From Halotia branconii CENA392 (GTDB lineage Bacteria > Cyanobacteriota > Cyanobacteriia > Cyanobacteriales > Nostocaceae), in assembly GCF_029953635.1 (NCBI RefSeq), contig NZ_CP124543.1:2893455-2957454 (forward strand): a stretch of 64,000 nucleotides of DNA. Reading direction: 5' to 3'. A model generated the notes under the pieces. That model did no database searches, was not told where the DNA came from, and saw nothing but the letters and a program-made list of their open reading frames with translations. Below, piece by piece: positions 62,984 to 64,000 of this stretch. The translations under genes and the position numbers were made by a program. Each line of letters begins with the position of its first letter. Positions within the stretch are counted from its first letter, which is position 1.

Positions 62984-64000
62984 TTACAGTGCGTTACCGC
63001 GAGGTAGAACTTCCTCAGGGAATACAAATTGTTCGTGAGGCTGATCTTGAGGAGCCATCCAAGCGCGGATACCCTCGTTCAGCAAAATGTTTTTGGTATA
63101 GAAGGTTTCAAACTCTGGGTCTTCTGCCGCCCGCAATTCTTGGGACACGAAGTCATACGCCCGCAAGTTGAGTGCTAAACCGACAATCCCGATTGATGCC
63201 ATCCACAAACCTGTGACTGGTACAAACAACATAAAGAAGTGTAACCAGCGTTTGTTAGAGAAAGCAATCCCGAATATCTGTGACCAGAAACGGTTTGCTG
63301 TCACCATTGAATAGGTTTCTTCGGATTGGGTGGGATTGAAGGCGCGGAAGGTGTTTGAACCTTCACCATCTTCAAATAGGGTGTTTTCTACTGTTGCACC
63401 GTGAATCGCGCACAATAGCGCTCCACCCAATACTCCGGCTACACCCATCATGTGGAAGGGGTTGAGTGTCCAGTTGTGGAAACCTTGCAGGAATAACAGA
63501 AAGCGGAAGATGGCTGCGACACCAAAGCTGGGTGCAAAGAACCAGGAAGACTGTCCCAAGGGGTACATCAAAAAGACGCTGACGAATACCGCTATTGGGG
63601 CTGAAAATGCTAAGGCGTTGTAAGGACGAATCCCTACTAACCGAGCAATTTCAAATTGCCGCAACATGAAGCCAATTAAACCAAAGGCTCCGTGTAGAGC
63701 TACGAATGGCCACAATCCACCCAATTGACACCAGCGAGTAAAGTCGCCTTGGGCTTCTGGTCCCCACAGTAACAACAGGGAGTGTCCCATGCTGTCTGCG
63801 GGTGATGATACTGCTACTGTTAAAAAGTTACAGCCTTCTAAGTATGATGACGCTAGCCCGTGGGTGTACCAAGAGGTGACAAAGGTTGTACCGGTTAGCC
63901 AACCGCCTAGTGCCAGGAAGGCGCAGGGAAATAGTAATATTCCTGACCAACCTACGAATACGAAGCGATCGCGCTTTAACCAGTCGTCTAGTACGTCAAA
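62984..64000 (-). CDS. psbD: Photosystem II D2 protein, lacking first ~14 codons (runs off window)
   Basis: The frame from the right edge ([20 protein letters not shown]) to the stop at 62984 covers 338 residues of PsbD. The key parts are [40 protein letters not shown] (His ligands of the special-pair chlorophyll and QA/Fe site) and [35 protein letters not shown], ending [10 protein letters not shown]. About 14 N-terminal residues lie beyond the window. psbC, which usually overlaps the 3' end of psbD, is absent: a terminator follows the stop. This is therefore a stand-alone copy (psbD2-type). A start-like ATG at 63790 is internal. Confidence 0.97.
   Translation of the reverse strand, partial: FDVLDDWLKRDRFVFVGWSGILLFPCAFLALGGWLTGTTFVTSWYTHGLASSYLEGCNFLTVAVSSPADSMGHSLLLLWGPEAQGDFTRWCQLGGLWPFVALHGAFGLIGFMLRQFEIARLVGIRPYNALAFSAPIAVFVSVFLMYPLGQSSWFFAPSFGVAAIFRFLLFLQGFHNWTLNPFHMMGVAGVLGGALLCAIHGATVENTLFEDGEGSNTFRAFNPTQSEETYSMVTANRFWSQIFGIAFSNKRWLHFFMLFVPVTGLWMASIGIVGLALNLRAYDFVSQELRAAEDPEFETFYTKNILLNEGIRAWMAPQDQPHEQFVFPEEVLPRGNAL

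Overview
The window is chromosomal DNA from a filamentous, probably heterocyst-forming cyanobacterium of the Nostoc/Anabaena/Calothrix type. The evidence is the dense scatter of GCGATCGC (HIP1) octamers, photosystem II psbD, two NDH-1 gene sets including the CO2-uptake NDH-1MS genes, ntcA beside fabI and hisB, rbcR beside ndhF1, SLH/OprB porins, and many intergenic repeats (purine-rich GGGGCAGGGAGCA-type tracts, 'catggggcatgggg' tracts, MITE-like elements). Species cannot be fixed from the sequence alone.

Layout. 1-4118: the low-CO2 NDH-1MS operon on the minus strand (ndhF3, ndhD3, cupA running off the left edge). 4582-8360: a GDPD phosphodiesterase, a vWA protein and a ParDE locus whose toxin is broken by an amber codon. 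8357-15727: a Uma2-type nuclease, ligA, a triple BamE-like lipoprotein-type protein, a vanadium haloperoxidase/PAP2 protein and a polysaccharide export protein, interleaved with two families of miniature inverted-repeat elements and the decayed 3' ends of a lost gene family. 16509-23007: a conserved housekeeping block (ABC ATPase, hisB, fabI, divergent ntcA, DUF3084, YqgF-like, DUF3146). 23406-26740: a toxin-antitoxin island (lone antitoxin-like gene, MNT/HEPN, HicAB, UPF0175/DUF3368) containing a second copy of the 3' end of ndhF1. 26898-33662: ndhF1, a thioredoxin, an NnrU-family protein, rbcR and a CRP-family regulator whose recognition helix is nearly that of NtcA.

33971-38621: a DALR-domain protein carrying an in-frame repeat, a Cof-type phosphatase and an ECF cobalt/nickel transporter (cbiM-cbiQ-cbiO). 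39256-44324: an iron-handling locus with a Tat-exported two-domain multicopper oxidase, a helix-hairpin-helix/EfeO-like lipoprotein, a ferritin-like protein, an FTR1 permease and a FecB-type binding lipoprotein. 44843-49821: two glycosyltransferases, a DUF2141 protein and a peptidoglycan-binding protein. 50004-55646: a PAS-EAL phosphodiesterase carrying an in-frame repeat insertion, and SbcC. 56128-64000: DUF427, a tandem PTPS/QueD protein, dnaJ-like, cysK, an Rrf2 regulator, an SLH-OprB porin, a frameshifted pterin carbinolamine dehydratase, a small structured transcription unit with a 23-codon ORF behind a near-perfect Shine-Dalgarno sequence, and a psbD copy without psbC.

Functionally the window mixes carbon acquisition (NDH-1MS, NDH-1, RbcR), nitrogen control (NtcA and the NtcA-like regulator), metal acquisition (Fe, Co/Ni) and envelope biogenesis. 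Small accessory genes are decaying: one amber in parE, one amber in a 55-codon ORF, one frameshift in the PCD gene and one partial ndhF1 duplicate. No rRNA, tRNA, CRISPR array or full-length transposase was found.
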